64,000 bases of DNA from Tetracladium setigerum (Eukaryota; Ascomycota; Leotiomycetes; Helotiales), in NCBI GenBank assembly GCA_031472005.1, contig PZJY01000004.1, positions 2,206,556 to 2,270,555 of the forward strand, in the 5' to 3' direction. The notes under the pieces were generated by a model, which searched no databases, had not been told where the DNA came from, and saw only the letters and a program-made list of their open reading frames with translations. A program made the position numbers and the translations under genes. This document shows, in pieces, positions 22,639-35,164 of this stretch (positions are counted from its first letter, which is position 1; each line of letters opens with the position of its first letter).

Positions 22639-23185
22639 ATGGTTGCCATCAATCTCACAAACCTCATCGCCGCTGCGGCCTTCACCTCAACACTTCTCAC
22701 ACCCGCTTTGGCCAACTTCCACATCATGGGCTGTGAAATTGCTGGTGGACTGGGCGGTCAATCCTACAGTTACGGAAGAGTGAGTAATGCCCTTTCCCTC
22801 AATCTCCTTCCAATGTCCTTTCACCTAGTCACAGCTTCACCAATTTGGTCCCAAAGATTGTAGAACAACCAGCTGAAAACACCAGGTAATCACCCTCAAT
22901 TCCAACACTTATAACTGCGGTTCTATCTCAGGTAGTGCGGTCTTAAGCGGTTGGGATGGTCGTGGAGGTGCCCCCTCCTTTCTTGCAGGCCAGGCGGCAA
23001 CCTGTGGCAAGAAGTTGAACTTTTACAAGGTCGGGAATACCTACCAGTTCTACCAGGCTGGTGGCAACGGTCAAAAGCTGGGTGACTGTTACGTGAACAC
23101 CAGTCCGGGAAAGGCAATGAGCTGCCCAGTCGCTCTCGAGCAGAGGGTTTGTGGATCCAAGTATGTGTGCTATGGACTTTGCTAG
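22639..23185 (+). CDS. Small secreted cysteine-rich protein, candidate effector
   Basis: Exon 1 is 22639-22779, intron 22780-22885 (GTGAGT ... CACCAG), exon 2 22886-23185; 146 aa. Residues 1-25 form a clear signal peptide (MVAINLTNLIAAAAFTSTLL, then TPALA). The mature part begins NFHIMGCEIAGGLGGQSYSY and has eight cysteines (GC, NC, TC, DC, SC, VC, VC, LC), enough for four disulfides, and the chain ends on a Cys. It is rich in Gly, Asn and Tyr. I do not recognise the family. Size, signal peptide and even Cys count fit secreted effector-like or cell-wall proteins of plant-associated fungi; that role is inference. The acceptor is fixed because the frame just upstream contains a TGA. Confidence 0.78.
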
Positions 23186-23668
23186 AGTTGTAGGACACGA
23201 AACGGTCTCGGAGGAACTGAGAATAGATGGTTTTGGAGAAGGTTAGAGTGGGTTTTGGAGGAAGTGGGGTAATGCTATCCAAGCAGACTTTTGTTTGTAT
23301 AGCTTAAAATTGTTCACGTCCAACTTCATGTAGAATCAAATCTATGTTTTGGAAAGCGTGGTCAAAATAACTCCTATGTTCAAGTTTCTCGTTGACTGCC
23401 TGTGAGAAATTGTCAACGAGTGAGAATTCCCAGCCTCCTCTTAAATCCCACACTAAATAAAATAGCAAAGAATTAGATATTAGAATAGACAAAACTTTGA
23501 TCTAATAAACTGGTCGGTATTTAGAGCTGTATACATTCCTGACTTCGTATTCTAGTATTGTCATTTTAGGAGCTCTAGCTTGGAAAGGGAGTGAGTCTCT
23601 CAATTTCCGGAACAATAATAATGCACAGTGTTCAATACTGTAGCAGAATAACCCGTCAAGAAAGATCG
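23186..23668. other. Intergenic
   Basis: A 483-base gap with the 3' UTR of the secreted protein and the promoter of the exchanger. It holds an alternative upstream ATG at 23621 for the exchanger and nothing else supportable. Confidence 0.4.
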
Positions 23669-25615
23669 ATGCATGAGAGCCGAGTGGTAACAACAAGCTT
23701 CCCCTCATTATTCATAGCAAGCCAACAAATCAAAGAACTCTTTCCTCTGGAGGAACACCACCCATGTCGAGCTGAGATCCCAGATCGCGGGGTGAGTCCG
23801 CCAACCCATCATCAGGCATTGCTTGGCATGTCTCAATTCCTTGAAATCAGCAAAACCATAAATCGACCTCCTCGTCCAGAGAGCGAGCATAAACCCCTCG
23901 AGATATCTTCATATCTTCACTTTTCTGTTCTCCAATTCTAGTCAATTGGACGTAGTTCAGGATAACAATAACCTCCCAGATCATGAGTCCCTCACGCAAT
24001 CACACCGGGAATTAACCTCTCTCCTCCCCTCCATCGACATCCACCCTGACGGCGAGAGCAACCGCAGCGGCATCTCCCCCAAACACTTCTTTCACGTCCT
24101 CTGGAAATCCTCCAACAAAGTATCGCAGTATGTAAACCTCCTCTTCCCCTTCGCTTTCATCGCCATCATCCTCAATTTCGTCACCACAAACCCCATCTGG
24201 ATCTTCTCCATCGCCTACATCGGCATGATTCCCGCGGCCAACCTTCTCGGATTCGCCGGACAGGAATTTGCCAGGAAGATGCCAAAGGTTTCGGGCATTT
24301 TGATTGAGACGACGTTTGGGAGCGTTGTTGAGATTGTGCTGTTTTTGATTCTGATCATCAAGCACAAGGAGGAGGGTAAGGGTGAGGGTGAGGGCGAAGA
24401 GGGTGTAACTTGATTCCGATTATCCAGGCCGCAATCTTGGGGTCAATTTTGACAAATTTGTTGTTGTGTTTGGGTTTGTGCTTCGTCGTTGGGGTTTGAG
24501 ACAGCAGACACAGAAGTTCCATGGTGCTGTCAGTGAGGTATGTCATATTTCCATGAGTGCAGTGGAACATATCAATAGAATGTCTTGGTTCACCAAAAAA
24601 ATACTTAAAGCAATGCTAACCTATAATTTATAGGTCGGCAATGGTTTACTACTAGTCGCTGGCTTTGGACTTTTGATCCCAAGTGCCTTCTACTCAGCAT
24701 TGAAATCTTCAGCCACGCCAGCAGCACTACCACATGGACACCACAGTTTCACCGATGAGAAATTGAACCACGATATCATCGGCATCAGTCGAACAACCTC
24801 AATCCTCTTGATGATTGCTTTTGTTATGTAAATATCTCCTCAACTGACCCTTTTCAACTTAATCCTCATAATTATCGAACAGGTACATCTGGTATAACGC
24901 CGTGACAAACCACTCAATTTTTGACTCCGTACTCGAGCAAGACGAACACCACGATTTGGATCACCACGCTGATGTCGCAAAACCCAAATTCACGCTTACA
25001 GAATGCGCAGTGGCTATTACCGCCTCAATTGCTCTGGTCATTGTTCTAGCTGTCTTGCTTGTGAATCGAATTGAGGATGTTGTGGAGGCTGGCGTGCCTG
25101 ATCAATTCTTAGGCCTCATCCTTCTCCCGTTCGTTGAGAAGGCGGCAGAGCACTTGACATCTATTGATGAAGCGTGGGATGGCCAAATGGTAAGCTTGTT
25201 CCTTCGCATGGCAAAGTTTGCAGAAATATGCTTATCAAAATACAGAATTTCGCTCTCTACCACTGTCTTGGCCCTTCCATCCAGACGGCGCTTTTCAATG
25301 GTCCCCTCGTCGTCATTATCGGATGGTTCCTCGGCAAGGACATGGATCTCAACTTTGAGATTTTCATGATCGTTCTACTCGTCCTTTCTATTGTGGTAGT
25401 TGGCAATTTCCTCCGTGATGGAGAGTCAAATGCCTTGGAGGGCGGATTACTTGTGGTAAGTTGAGTTCTAAGCAAATTGTTGAGGAATTTACTAATTAGC
25501 ATAGATTGTATACCTCATTATTGCGGTTGCCGCTTGGTATTATCCAGATCCCGACGTGGCGACCTCGAATGGATCAGAGAATTTCGTGAGCAGCATTAAG
25601 GCTTTCGCGTCGTAG
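23669..25615 (+). CDS. Vacuolar Ca2+/H+ exchanger (VCX1/CAX family), two apparent frameshifts
   Basis: Exons: about 23669-23791, 23961-24537, 24634-24827, 24883-25189, 25246-25455, 25505-25615. Repaired length is near 507 aa. Family marks include MIPAANLLGFAGQEFARKM and GILIETTFGSVVEIVLF (first cation-binding repeat), LIPIIQAAILGSILTNLLL, and VGNGLLLVAGFGLLIPSAFY. The second repeat is PDQFLGLILLPFVEKAAEHL. Eleven or so hydrophobic segments are present. It would load Ca2+ into the vacuole using the proton gradient. One base is missing near the G run 24401-24403, in a GGTGAG-rich stretch, and one at 24491-24494. Between them the conserved LIPIIQ...CFVVG block sits in its own frame. A 52-base GTAAGG intron would avoid the first shift but destroys this block. 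The 5' end is uncertain: no ATG lies in the frame before 23961, so I infer exon 1 (MHESRVV...) and a 169-base intron. Confidence 0.85.
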
Positions 25616-26463
25616 GCTCAAGTATAAAGTATGGCCGAGCGTGGAATAATTTGTCTCAAAAGCGAGAGAATGGCTCCTGCGAGTCTTATTATTGTATTGT
25701 AAATTTGGTCTTGTACAACAAGGAAAGATGAATACTTGCCGGATTCTTGGATTCTTCCAAGCAGGATCTCAAAACGCAACCACAACATTGTCTATTCCCT
25801 CCAATCGCAACCGCACCCAGAATTATGCGAATTCTCTCTCTACTAGTGACGCGTCGGCTGACTTGACCATTCTTGATGTGAAATGGATGCAATTTGTGAG
25901 AGGTGTGGCTGGTCGTTTGTACCTGCAGGTCTCCAACTTCCAAGTGATCCAGATCAGGATTTCTCTCGAGGGATCGACGCCCCGGTTTCTATCGACATTA
26001 GCTGTTACAGATTCCCTGAAATGCTCGCCCTTCCTATTTGATGACGGCTGGTCAATCTGCGATATTTAAGGGGTCGCTCTAGTGAGTTGCCAATGAAAAC
26101 CGGTTGAACGTGGTCAGCCCCCCGTGTCAGTGACATCACAGCCAGCAATGCGTGGCGCTCGTTCCAAGGTCTCGTCTCATTTAGCATCATGTCAACAACA
26201 AACGCCAAAGCAATTTAGGTCACCATCGCCCATCCCTTTAAATATCGAGCAACCGTCCATCTCTTTTCCATATGTACCTCATACACATTTAACCCCTTTC
26301 TCTTCCCTTGTCCTCTCGCTCTTTGCGAGCGTGTCTGGGTGTTATAGTTCGACGACCGTCATTCCATCTTCTTGACCGCCTTAAGTTTAAGCTTCTTTTC
26401 AAGCTTCTCCAAGACTTTACTGCCCAAACTCAAGCTCTTGACGAAGTCGGCTTCACATTCACC
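25616..26463. other. Intergenic
   Basis: An 848-base gap between co-directional genes. The open frames have no recognisable content. Confidence 0.45.
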
Positions 26464-28129
26464 ATGATCTCCTCTCAGCTTCTGCTGCCAGTAGCCCTGG
26501 CTTTATTGCCAGTGGCATTGGCAATTCCAGCTCCAGCTCCAGCTCACCCAATGGTCACAGCTCGTGCTTCATTGACCGACCGGACCCCCACCAGAGTGCA
26601 GCAGCGAGATATTATCGACGACATTACTGGAGCCGCAGATTATGTAGGAAGTGTTTTGGGAAACCTACCTTCATATGTAGCAAGCGGTGTACCAGAATTC
26701 TTCCAAAACTTGCCAACTGGAACTGCTGTCCAAAGCAGTCTCGGACTCAGCGATGATGATTTAGATGCTGCGCCAACTCAGGTTTTAAACATTCCGTAAG
26801 ATAACCCTGCAGTTTGTGGTACAATGGAATTCTGCTAACGGCTGTTGTGTAGCTCATACGGAAACTGGACGGAACAAGGATGGAACTTGCGATTCCGAGG
26901 AAATGTCTACAAACAACCCAACATCTCCGAATCAAAACTCAACGAACTCGCTGATATCTTCTTGATCGATGTTGACACCGACGAGCTTCCTCCTGAGCAA
27001 GCAGCACAAGCGAGAAACCTCACCGCAAGCATCTTCGTTGTTCAGCAAGACGACGAACAAGTCTCGTTCAACATCGAGCCTGCTACGTCCCAAGGTGCTG
27101 ACGGCACTGCGAGCGGAGATGCAAGCTCCAAGACTCCAAAGGGAGGAGCCCAGAATATCACTCTTCCAGTGAACACAACCGAGCAAGGAGACTACGACTA
27201 CTTCCTGCCTCTTCGCAACGTTTCCGGATCTGGAGGTTTCCTCGAACAAGGCAATCTCACCGTCTTCCCCCAGAGGATCAATGTATACGCCCAAGGTGCA
27301 AGTCTCGGTAATGCTACATCCTACCTCGTACCAACAACTGGACTTACCATCATCTCCGACATCGACGATATTCTCCGAGTCACTAAGATCTACGAGCCAA
27401 AGGAAGGTCTTCTCAACTCCTTCGCCCGCCCGTTTGTTCCGTGGCTCAACATGCCTGACATCTACGCCAATTGGTCCCGCACAATCCCTGGTTTCCATTA
27501 CCACTATTTGACCACCACCCCAGAGCAAGTTACCCGTAACTACATGGATTTCATCTACAAGACCTACCCAGGCGGATCTTTTGATACAAGGTAAATCCTA
27601 CGCATGCCCTTCCCAATTCCTTTCATCCCTTCCTTCACATGCTAACCTCACAAAAAGACCCCTCAATTTCAGCGATGTGGCCGCCACTCTCAAAATCCGC
27701 AAATATCTCCTCACCCGTGTGTTGGATACCTTCCCCAGGCGCAAATTCATCCTTGTAGCAGACACTTCAAACTCCGACGTCATGTCCGCTTACCCCGAAC
27801 TCGCCGCCGAGCGCCCAGATCAAGTCCAATGCATCTGGCTGCGCAATACTTCCTCCACCGATCCCGGCAACAAGTTCCCTTACGATACCAGCAAGTTCAA
27901 GGACGTCAACACCGCCAAGTACATGTTCTTCAACGTGCCAGATGATCTCAAGAATTTGGATGTAATGGGTGGACAGTGTGTCAATGCTACTGTCAAGCAG
28001 AACGTGACGTTCAGTTACCAGGGCCTGCCGTTTGGATTGAGCAAGAAGAGCGCGGCTGGAAAGTCGACGGTTGGCTGGAGTGGGCTTGTATTGACCGTCA
28101 TAGTCATGTTGTTTGGTTCGCTGTTGTAG
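26464..28129 (+). CDS. Secreted, probably GPI-anchored APP1-type (DUF2183) phosphatase
   Basis: Three exons (26464-26795, 26853-27590, 27658-28129) total 514 codons (513 aa). It has a signal peptide (MISSQLLLPVALALLPVALA, followed by a Pro/Ala run). A C-terminal hydrophobic tail after Ser/Gly/Lys (STVGWSGLVLTVIVMLFGSL) resembles a GPI signal. The middle matches the APP1 phosphatase domain: GLTIISDIDDILRVTKIY holds the HAD-like D-x-D pair, then FHYLTTTPEQVTRNYMDF and PGGSFDTRPLNFSD, then KFILVADTSNSDVM. Yeast App1 is a cytosolic phosphatidate phosphatase. This paralogue instead looks exported, with many N-x-S/T sites (NWT, NLT, NIT, NTT, NVS, NAT). The position usually Thr in DxDxT is Ile here. 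Substrate unknown. Confidence 0.88.
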
Positions 28130-31006
28130 ATGTGTTGGAACGGGACATCATCGTGGGGTTCGGCCGGCGTTAAAATGGATTTGGGCATGGAAAGGGAAAC
28201 AGGGTTCCCAAATATCTCCAGAATGATGATATATGTAAGGAATAATGTATTTATGAGCTAAAAAGAAGTTTAACATACCCGAATGTCTTGTCTTGCAAGG
28301 TGCATAAGTGACGATTTCCCAGCACTGGTCGTCTGTCTAGGTTCAAGTCTAAATACTTGTAACAAAACAGTCTCACCGTACATCATCCGGCCATATGATC
28401 TTGCTCGTCGAATTGAGAAGGCTCCGGGGCAAAACGACAGGAATCCTTTCTACACAGCCGCTCGGATTATCTATAATCCGTTTGTGTTGGTTTCTCATAA
28501 TTTTGTGGCCAGCAGTGGAGAATATATCTCCTCGCAACCAACTCCAGTTGGGCCTTGGTTTTACTACCATAAGAACAGTCTAAAGACGCGAGTGGCAGAC
28601 CTGCGGTCATGTTAGCACTTGAGCAAGTTCACAATATGGAGGAGAGACTTATCCCCCAAAATGGAGGGGCCATCCTAACTCTGAATTATCAGAAATCAAG
28701 ATGACCCAGGACTACCTCCCTTTAGGCCTGTCCTCATGCCCCTATCCCCAAAAATAGATAGACCTTCAATAACGATCCCCTCAACCTGACGCAGCTACCC
28801 AAAGCAAACCTTCAAATTTAAGAAGTCAGACAAACCACAAAACGCAACCCAGTCCGGACAGGCACAAAACCTTGACTCCAACTCGAGATGGGTCCCATTC
28901 TAGACACTTTGTGATCTCCTTTCTACTCGCATTCTGGGCTTGAATTGTGTCAGCAGCATGAGAAAATGGAGAGATCTCACCACAACGCCTGGTTTCTTGC
29001 ACCCCGCAAGTCCCGACCCCGTCGCTAAATCCTGATCATACTGTAGTATATATCACCGTCTACCCAAGTTGAACTTCCGAAGCCAGCAGCGTAACGAGCA
29101 CATCGCAGACAAATCAAAATCGAATCCGAATTCTCACAGCGAACCTCGAAGCTTCTCCCTGTTTGAATAGCAGTACCCTCTGAGACTAGTTTTATGTTTC
29201 CTCCACGGCAACTTCCCTTTCAGGAAGAGTCACGCAGGGCACAGGCGGACAAAATACATCAACAAAAACCGCTAACGTCTCTCAATGAGAGGAAGGGAAT
29301 CCAAGTACCGCGAAGGCAAGAGGATTAAGTGTCGGCGTCTTCCATCATCTTGAGACTCGGACACCCAAGAGAGAAAGTTGATGCGGCTAATCGGACTACA
29401 CGAGGTGTATCACTGCTGGTGGCAAGAGCCGTAGCAGAGGTCCTGTGAGCTGACTGCGAACTTTGTTACGGTCCGAGTTTCTGGGTGCTTCGAGAGGGTG
29501 GAAACAATGTCTATCTTCACCAAAAGGCTAGGATTGAGAATAGAGGGTAAGGTGGTGTTCTTCGCTGCAAGGAATCGTATGAAAGTCATCTCCGTGGACT
29601 CCGCAAGGGGTAGCTCATTTCGGGTATGAGAGACTCCGGAGCATGACAATTGACCATATCTTCTCAGCGGTAAAGCTTCAAAGGACTATCACCTAAGCAA
29701 GATTGCTTAGAAAAAAGTCTGCTTGTGGGTCATTTATAGGTATTGTGCTCAGTCGGCATAGTCCAAAAGTGGCCCCCTGCCTTGTCTTCGAGAGTATATA
29801 GAAATCCGGTTGATCGTTTCAAACAGTTTGGTGAAGACCCCAGACAGATTCAAAAGAAAGTGTGTGCATCCTCCCTCCATCATTGTGTATCCTCCTTATA
29901 GCATCCATGGTAACATCGACAAGACTGTCCATCTGATCAGAGTATAACGCCCAGCCGACAACCCTGACGAGCGTCCTCGCATGAGGCTCTTACCAGAATG
30001 GCTCATAGGAGATGTCTATTTTGCTGTCTCGCGACATCTGGACTGTCCCTTCAACTGTTCAATCCCCCAGCTCTGTTCCGACTGCTCAGTTGGTTGTACC
30101 TCGCAGAATTCGCTCGGCTGTGGGACATAATAAGATGAAAAGACAACTGTGACCGCAAAGCTGATCCGACGAATACTTAGGGTTAAGTTCTGGTCCAGCC
30201 ATCCCTTTCGAGATAGTTAGACCAGAGGACTGTAAGGAAGGCGTTGTGCTTGGTTTGCAGGCACTCGGAGAGAGCGAGAGAAGCTTGGAGGTTGCTGGGT
30301 GGAGAGAAATCGTAAAGGCTCTTGGAAGTGGGCGACGCGTCTGGAGACTGCATTAGCATTCGTGCGTTCCTCTCGGTCGAGTGGCATATCGAGTCGTGAT
30401 TCGGGGTATGTTGACAAGATAGGGGTTTGCAGAGCATTGCAATCAATATTTGACAATGTGATGATCAGGAACGGAGGAACGTTGGAGAGCGGCTAGACGC
30501 GAGGAGATGAAATGGCTAGGACGCTTGGACCAGATCGCGTCGGTATGCCAAACCACGTGATTTCATAATAATCTTCTACATGGATCGTCATGAACTTTCG
30601 TTCCCTTAATTATCTTCCCATGCTGTATCAAAAAGCATCTATTCACGGGTCTTAGGTAGTGCCTTGAAGGACCCGTCGCAAATGCCCATCCACTAGCAAA
30701 AGAATTTCTTCCGCCGGCATTTTCCACACCCTTGCTTCCATCGGCTTCCGAGAGAGATGAAAACCAATATCATCCGTCAATATCAAGACCGGCTTTGCCA
30801 ACTCCTCGACTAAGGCTACAGTGTTTTGGCTTTTGGCCTTCTGGTTTCTTCGGGCCTTCAGAGTTGTTCCAAGGTGACAGGAGTCATAGCTTGAGCGTAG
30901 GAGGCAAGCTTTTGGCACTACTCTAGTTGGATGGCGGCTTGCAAAGTCTGAAGATTTCTGTATATCTGTATTCCTTTGGCATCAAAAGACCCAATAGACG
31001 GTCAAA
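28130..31006. other. Long intergenic region, no gene recognised
   Basis: About 2.9 kb. The only frames with some protein-like character are two overlapping minus-strand ones at 30183-30456, discussed under rejected items. The right end is the promoter of the RTP1 gene. Confidence 0.4.
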
Positions 31007-33838
31007 ATGGCAGAGAAGTCACCCTCAGCAAAGGCACAAGCCCCTCTCGTTGACAGGATTCTTCAGTGTGGCAAAGCAGCATTTGATCCTGCATTGCCAG
31101 AGGAGTCAAGGGCTCCAAAGCAACAAGAATTCGCTAGTTTACTGGAAAGGTTAACTTTCAACCATTCCTGAAACCAAGTTTCCTGCTGATGTTGAACAGT
31201 ACAGGAGCTCTAACGCTCATTCCTGTTCTTAATCTTCTGGTGCAGCCAGAGCGAGTACACTCATGGCTTCGTCTACCGATAATCTCTGCACTTGCGAGAT
31301 TGCCACTGAGGCCCCGCGGTGTGCAGCATACCATTGAATTCATTCTATCAGTTCACCCTACTACCTCAGGTGCCAATTCGGAGCAGAGAACTGGCAGGGG
31401 TAGTGCCATTTCACATGAAGCGCTGAATGCAATTTCTCGGCTCTTGTCATCTCCCCCGGCGGGATGGATCCAGAAGAATGGTTTCGGGGTATTGCACCAC
31501 AGATGTTTTCTCTTCTCCAAGGTGAAGGAGAACCCGAGATGGACAAAGCTGCTGCCTTCGTTATTGGATTTGGCATTCTTGGCCGTAGGCAATATGGAGC
31601 GCCTGGTAATATTGCCCTCGATCATTTGAAAATACTCGGATGTTAACATGCGCAGGAATGCCCGGCTGGAGAGCCTTCGTTGAGCCAATTTTTCACTGCA
31701 TAGATCCGACACTGGTCCCAAGTTATACCTCAAGTGATTCAATGCCAGTGGATCTGGGCTACATTATCTCGCCGGGTTCTAGTCCAATCTTGATATCAGC
31801 CCACGACCTTGCCACGGCGATTCAAAGACTTACCGTCCTACTATCTTCGCATCCCAATCCCGCTCTGACAAAACGACTTTTGAGGCCCCTCCTTCTTCCT
31901 CTTTGGGCTCTTGGTAGCTGGCCTACCGGCGATGTAAAGACCGAAACCCAGTATCGATTACGCTCACAAGATTTACTAAAATCACTGATTCAATTAACGA
32001 CAAATATTGCTGCGTCAAAAGAACTTGCTCCAAGTACATCCAGTATAGCCTCAGAAATTATGAATAATTTGCTTTTCAAAGGAAGATCTAATCCCGGAAA
32101 GACTTCTTGGGAATATGGAAGTGTCAGGGAAGGCGATGGAATTCAAGTCCAAGAAACGTTGTTTACCCAAAGTGAGGACCTGACGCTTCAGGATTTTCAG
32201 CAGATCGATGGAAAAGTTGATTGTTTCATGGAACTTTTGGGTTCAATTCCTGACCTCGCTCCTGAAATATCTAAGCTGTTTCTGCAACTCTTCAGAAATT
32301 GGATTTCGAACAGTAAAATCGATCGTCCTCAGATTATCACTCGCCTAGAGCCTACCAACGAACTCAGTGATTTCCAAAAGAGAATCACCGAAGTGAAGGT
32401 CATGCAAAAGTTAATAGACAAGTTTCCCGACAAGCTCGTGGAAAATAGTACCCAAGTACTAGAACTTGCTGGTAAAGTCTTATCTGACTTCGCCCCGGAT
32501 GCAAGTAACGAGGACACAATATCCGTTGCATTGAGTCTCCTCAATATCGTCCTAACATCCCCAAGCTTTCGACGGGCTCCGGAAACCGATGAGATTCTCA
32601 GTTCTGTGCAGTCTTCGTTGAAGCTCATAGGTCGCTCTACCTCTGAAGCTTCTACCACGGCGAAAAATCTACTTCTGCTCTTAAGATTTAGAAACACGAT
32701 AGAAGAGCCAGAGGAGTTACAAGAAACCTCTGTGCCGGATCAAACGACAGAAGATCGAAAGAGTTATAATCTAGCCACATCTTATCTCACAACAACAGAT
32801 TCTCCTCCTCCAGTGAGAGCTCAAGGTTTGGAATTGATATCGGGCCTAATCAAATCGAACAGCTCGATCCTCGACATTCCTTCCCTGCTAGTTCTCCTTG
32901 CTTCCCTTCTCCAAGATGACGAAGAGTACATCTACCTTCGAGCCGTCAAGTCCTTCATACAGCTCTCCGAGAAACATCCAAAGACTGTTCTAAAAGATCT
33001 CATCGACAGGTACGTCGATTCGCAAGAAGAAGCAGAACTTGATCAACGTTTGAGGCTGGGCGAGGCATTACTCCAGGTCATCCAACATCGCCCACTAGCT
33101 TTCACCTCCGGACTGGCAAAAACGGTTTGTGAAGGTCTGCTTTTCATTGCTGGTCGTCGTGGCTATAGAAAAAAGGCAGAGCTTGCAGAGGAACGAAGAG
33201 ACAGGTTCAAGCAGCAACAGAACCGAGAAGCAGAGGAGGCTTGGGATGGGGATGTACCGCAATTAGACGAGGTCCTTGAGATGGAATCAAAAGAAGAGGA
33301 AGAGTTCGCCGCACGGATTGTCGGTGGCTGGGAAAGCAAACGCGGGAAGGAAGACATCAGAGTACGCGCCTCGGCACTCTCTATTCTCGGGTCGGCTATC
33401 GAAGCCAACGTCGCTGGCATTTCTTCTACGATTCTTTCAACTACCATAGACCTATGTATCCATATCTTGACTTTGGAGCCTGATCCAGAGACGGCGATTT
33501 TACGACGTTCTGCCATCCTTGCGTTCATGAGCTTTGTTAGAGCTTTGGATGCTGCCCAGCGAGAGGGCCAGAAGTTGGGATTTGGATTTGTCGGACAGAG
33601 CCTGGAGGATGTGCAACGCATTTTGGGATATGTGGAGGGGTCTGATAATGATGAGCTCGTGAGGCAGCATGCTAAGGATGTCATTGGATCTTTGGAGGCG
33701 TGGCAGATGAATATGTTGGTTCCATCTCTCCGAGACCAGTCAAGCGGGATCCAGAACTTGGCGGGGTTGTCCGTCAACCCGAATGCAATGCCAGATTCGG
33801 TGGGAAGAGCGAGACCAAGGATAGAGGAGATTGAGTAG
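31007..33838 (+). CDS. rtp1: RTP1/TANGO6 HEAT-repeat protein, RNA polymerase II assembly/import factor (one apparent frameshift)
   Basis: Exons are 31007-31149, 31200-31605 and 31656-33838; repaired length 910 aa. The protein is helical throughout. It contains a conserved block PEMDKAAAFVIGFGILGRRQ followed by YGAPG|MPGWRAFVEP, typical of Rtp1/Tango6. The C-terminal domain has RAQGLELISGLIKSN, DDEEYIYLRAVKSFIQLSEK and a later RASALSILGSAIEAN. In yeast Rtp1 links RNA polymerase II subunits to nuclear import; this comes from family knowledge. The first intron (GTTAAC donor, 50 bases) and second (GTAATA donor, GTTAAC branch) both keep frame. The frame breaks at 31461-31463 (or the C5 run just before): SRLLSSPPAG is in one frame and MDPEEWFRGIAPQMFSLL in the next; one added base joins them. 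Confidence 0.88.
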
Positions 33839-35164
33839 ATGTATGGTTTATGTATTTCCCCACGTGTGCTTGATGATTTGGGAGTGCGAAATTCGCACAA
33901 AAAGCCATGCCGTCACCCACACCTCGCGTGGACATGGTGATCTTCATGCATGTTACATAACTTGCATCTACGACGTGCAACAAAAATCATTTCATACTGG
34001 AGCCTGATATAGGCCGAACACTACTTCTCATGCAGGTTTCAGGCTTCGACGTGCAACAAAATACTGAGGTGAGTGAGGTGTCTGCATCGTGTTACCACAA
34101 AATGCACCTATCATCATGTCCCGTTAGAGAAAAGCACAATGCAATCAGATATCTTGACATGTACGTTCCGTTCGCAAAAATTTCCGCTGCGCTCATTGAG
34201 GAACTCACAGAAATGCATGCTACGTTTGCGATATGCATCAAATTTCTTTCCATACAGTAGTAACCAAGAACGGCAAAGAAGCCGAAGAGGTAGGGCACAA
34301 AGGGGATGGAACGAATAGGATTCTGGTTGAGGATCTGCCGTTAGGAAATGGGATACTGGGGTAGGTGTTCGTAAGGGGAGTTGATCTTTATCCCATAGCA
34401 GGAGGTTTTCGATTCAGTTAGAATGATACGTTTGCTTGCCTGCTCGCCTGTCCTTGTTCTGCTTTTGTTCTGCCTCAGAACATTAATTCTCGCACATGCC
34501 ACCTATTACTAGGTTTTCAAGATGAGTATTTGCAAAATTTCATGCGGTGAAAGATTCTGTGCTGCGACGCGTTTGAGCTGTAATCTTTCTCAAAATTACG
34601 AATACAATCGTGTAGGGAACGAAATATAAAAATCACAAGTATGCAACGCTCCTCTATAATTAAAGTAGGCGGAAATATACCAACTAGGTATGAATCAATT
34701 ATGGCTGCTTCAGCACTTCAACTAAAGAGTAGGTATGAAGGCTGGAGCGGTTTGTAGTCCCCTGACTCGCACATGAAGTAACTCAGAGAGAGCTGCTGAG
34801 ATACTATTATTTCTTGCGGCACTATTTGCGTGGCAAAGAACGTAATTCAAATTTCCGAGTTACATACACCAACAGAGATCATCATCGAAGATCAAGCATC
34901 AAACGAGGAGAAGGAGCGAGGCTACCTTACCAACGGACGGCGGGGAAGTCCAATTATGGGGAAACCAAGCGCGGCAAACCTCAGACACACTTTTAAGCGA
35001 GACCTAAAATGCACATTCTGAAACCACAAAAAAAAGGCACCAGCAGTGTGCGTTTGTTGGAATACTCTAGCCGATCCGATCCATTCCAGTCTCCGGTTCT
35101 CCACTTGGCAAATGTTGCTAGCTATACAAGTGGAGATATGTTTTTTCCAAGTACATAAAATTAC
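33839..35164. other. Intergenic
   Basis: About 1.3 kb between RTP1 and the tRNA. The frames at 34030-34318 have no domain. Nothing else is seen. Confidence 0.45.

Noticed and set aside
30183..30456. Two overlapping minus-strand frames of 79-87 codons with a protein-like look (SLYDFSPPSNLQASLALSEC)
   Set aside because: No domain, no clear splice structure and no decisive choice between the two frames. The frame relation also does not match the missing-base pattern seen elsewhere. Possible small gene, not supportable.
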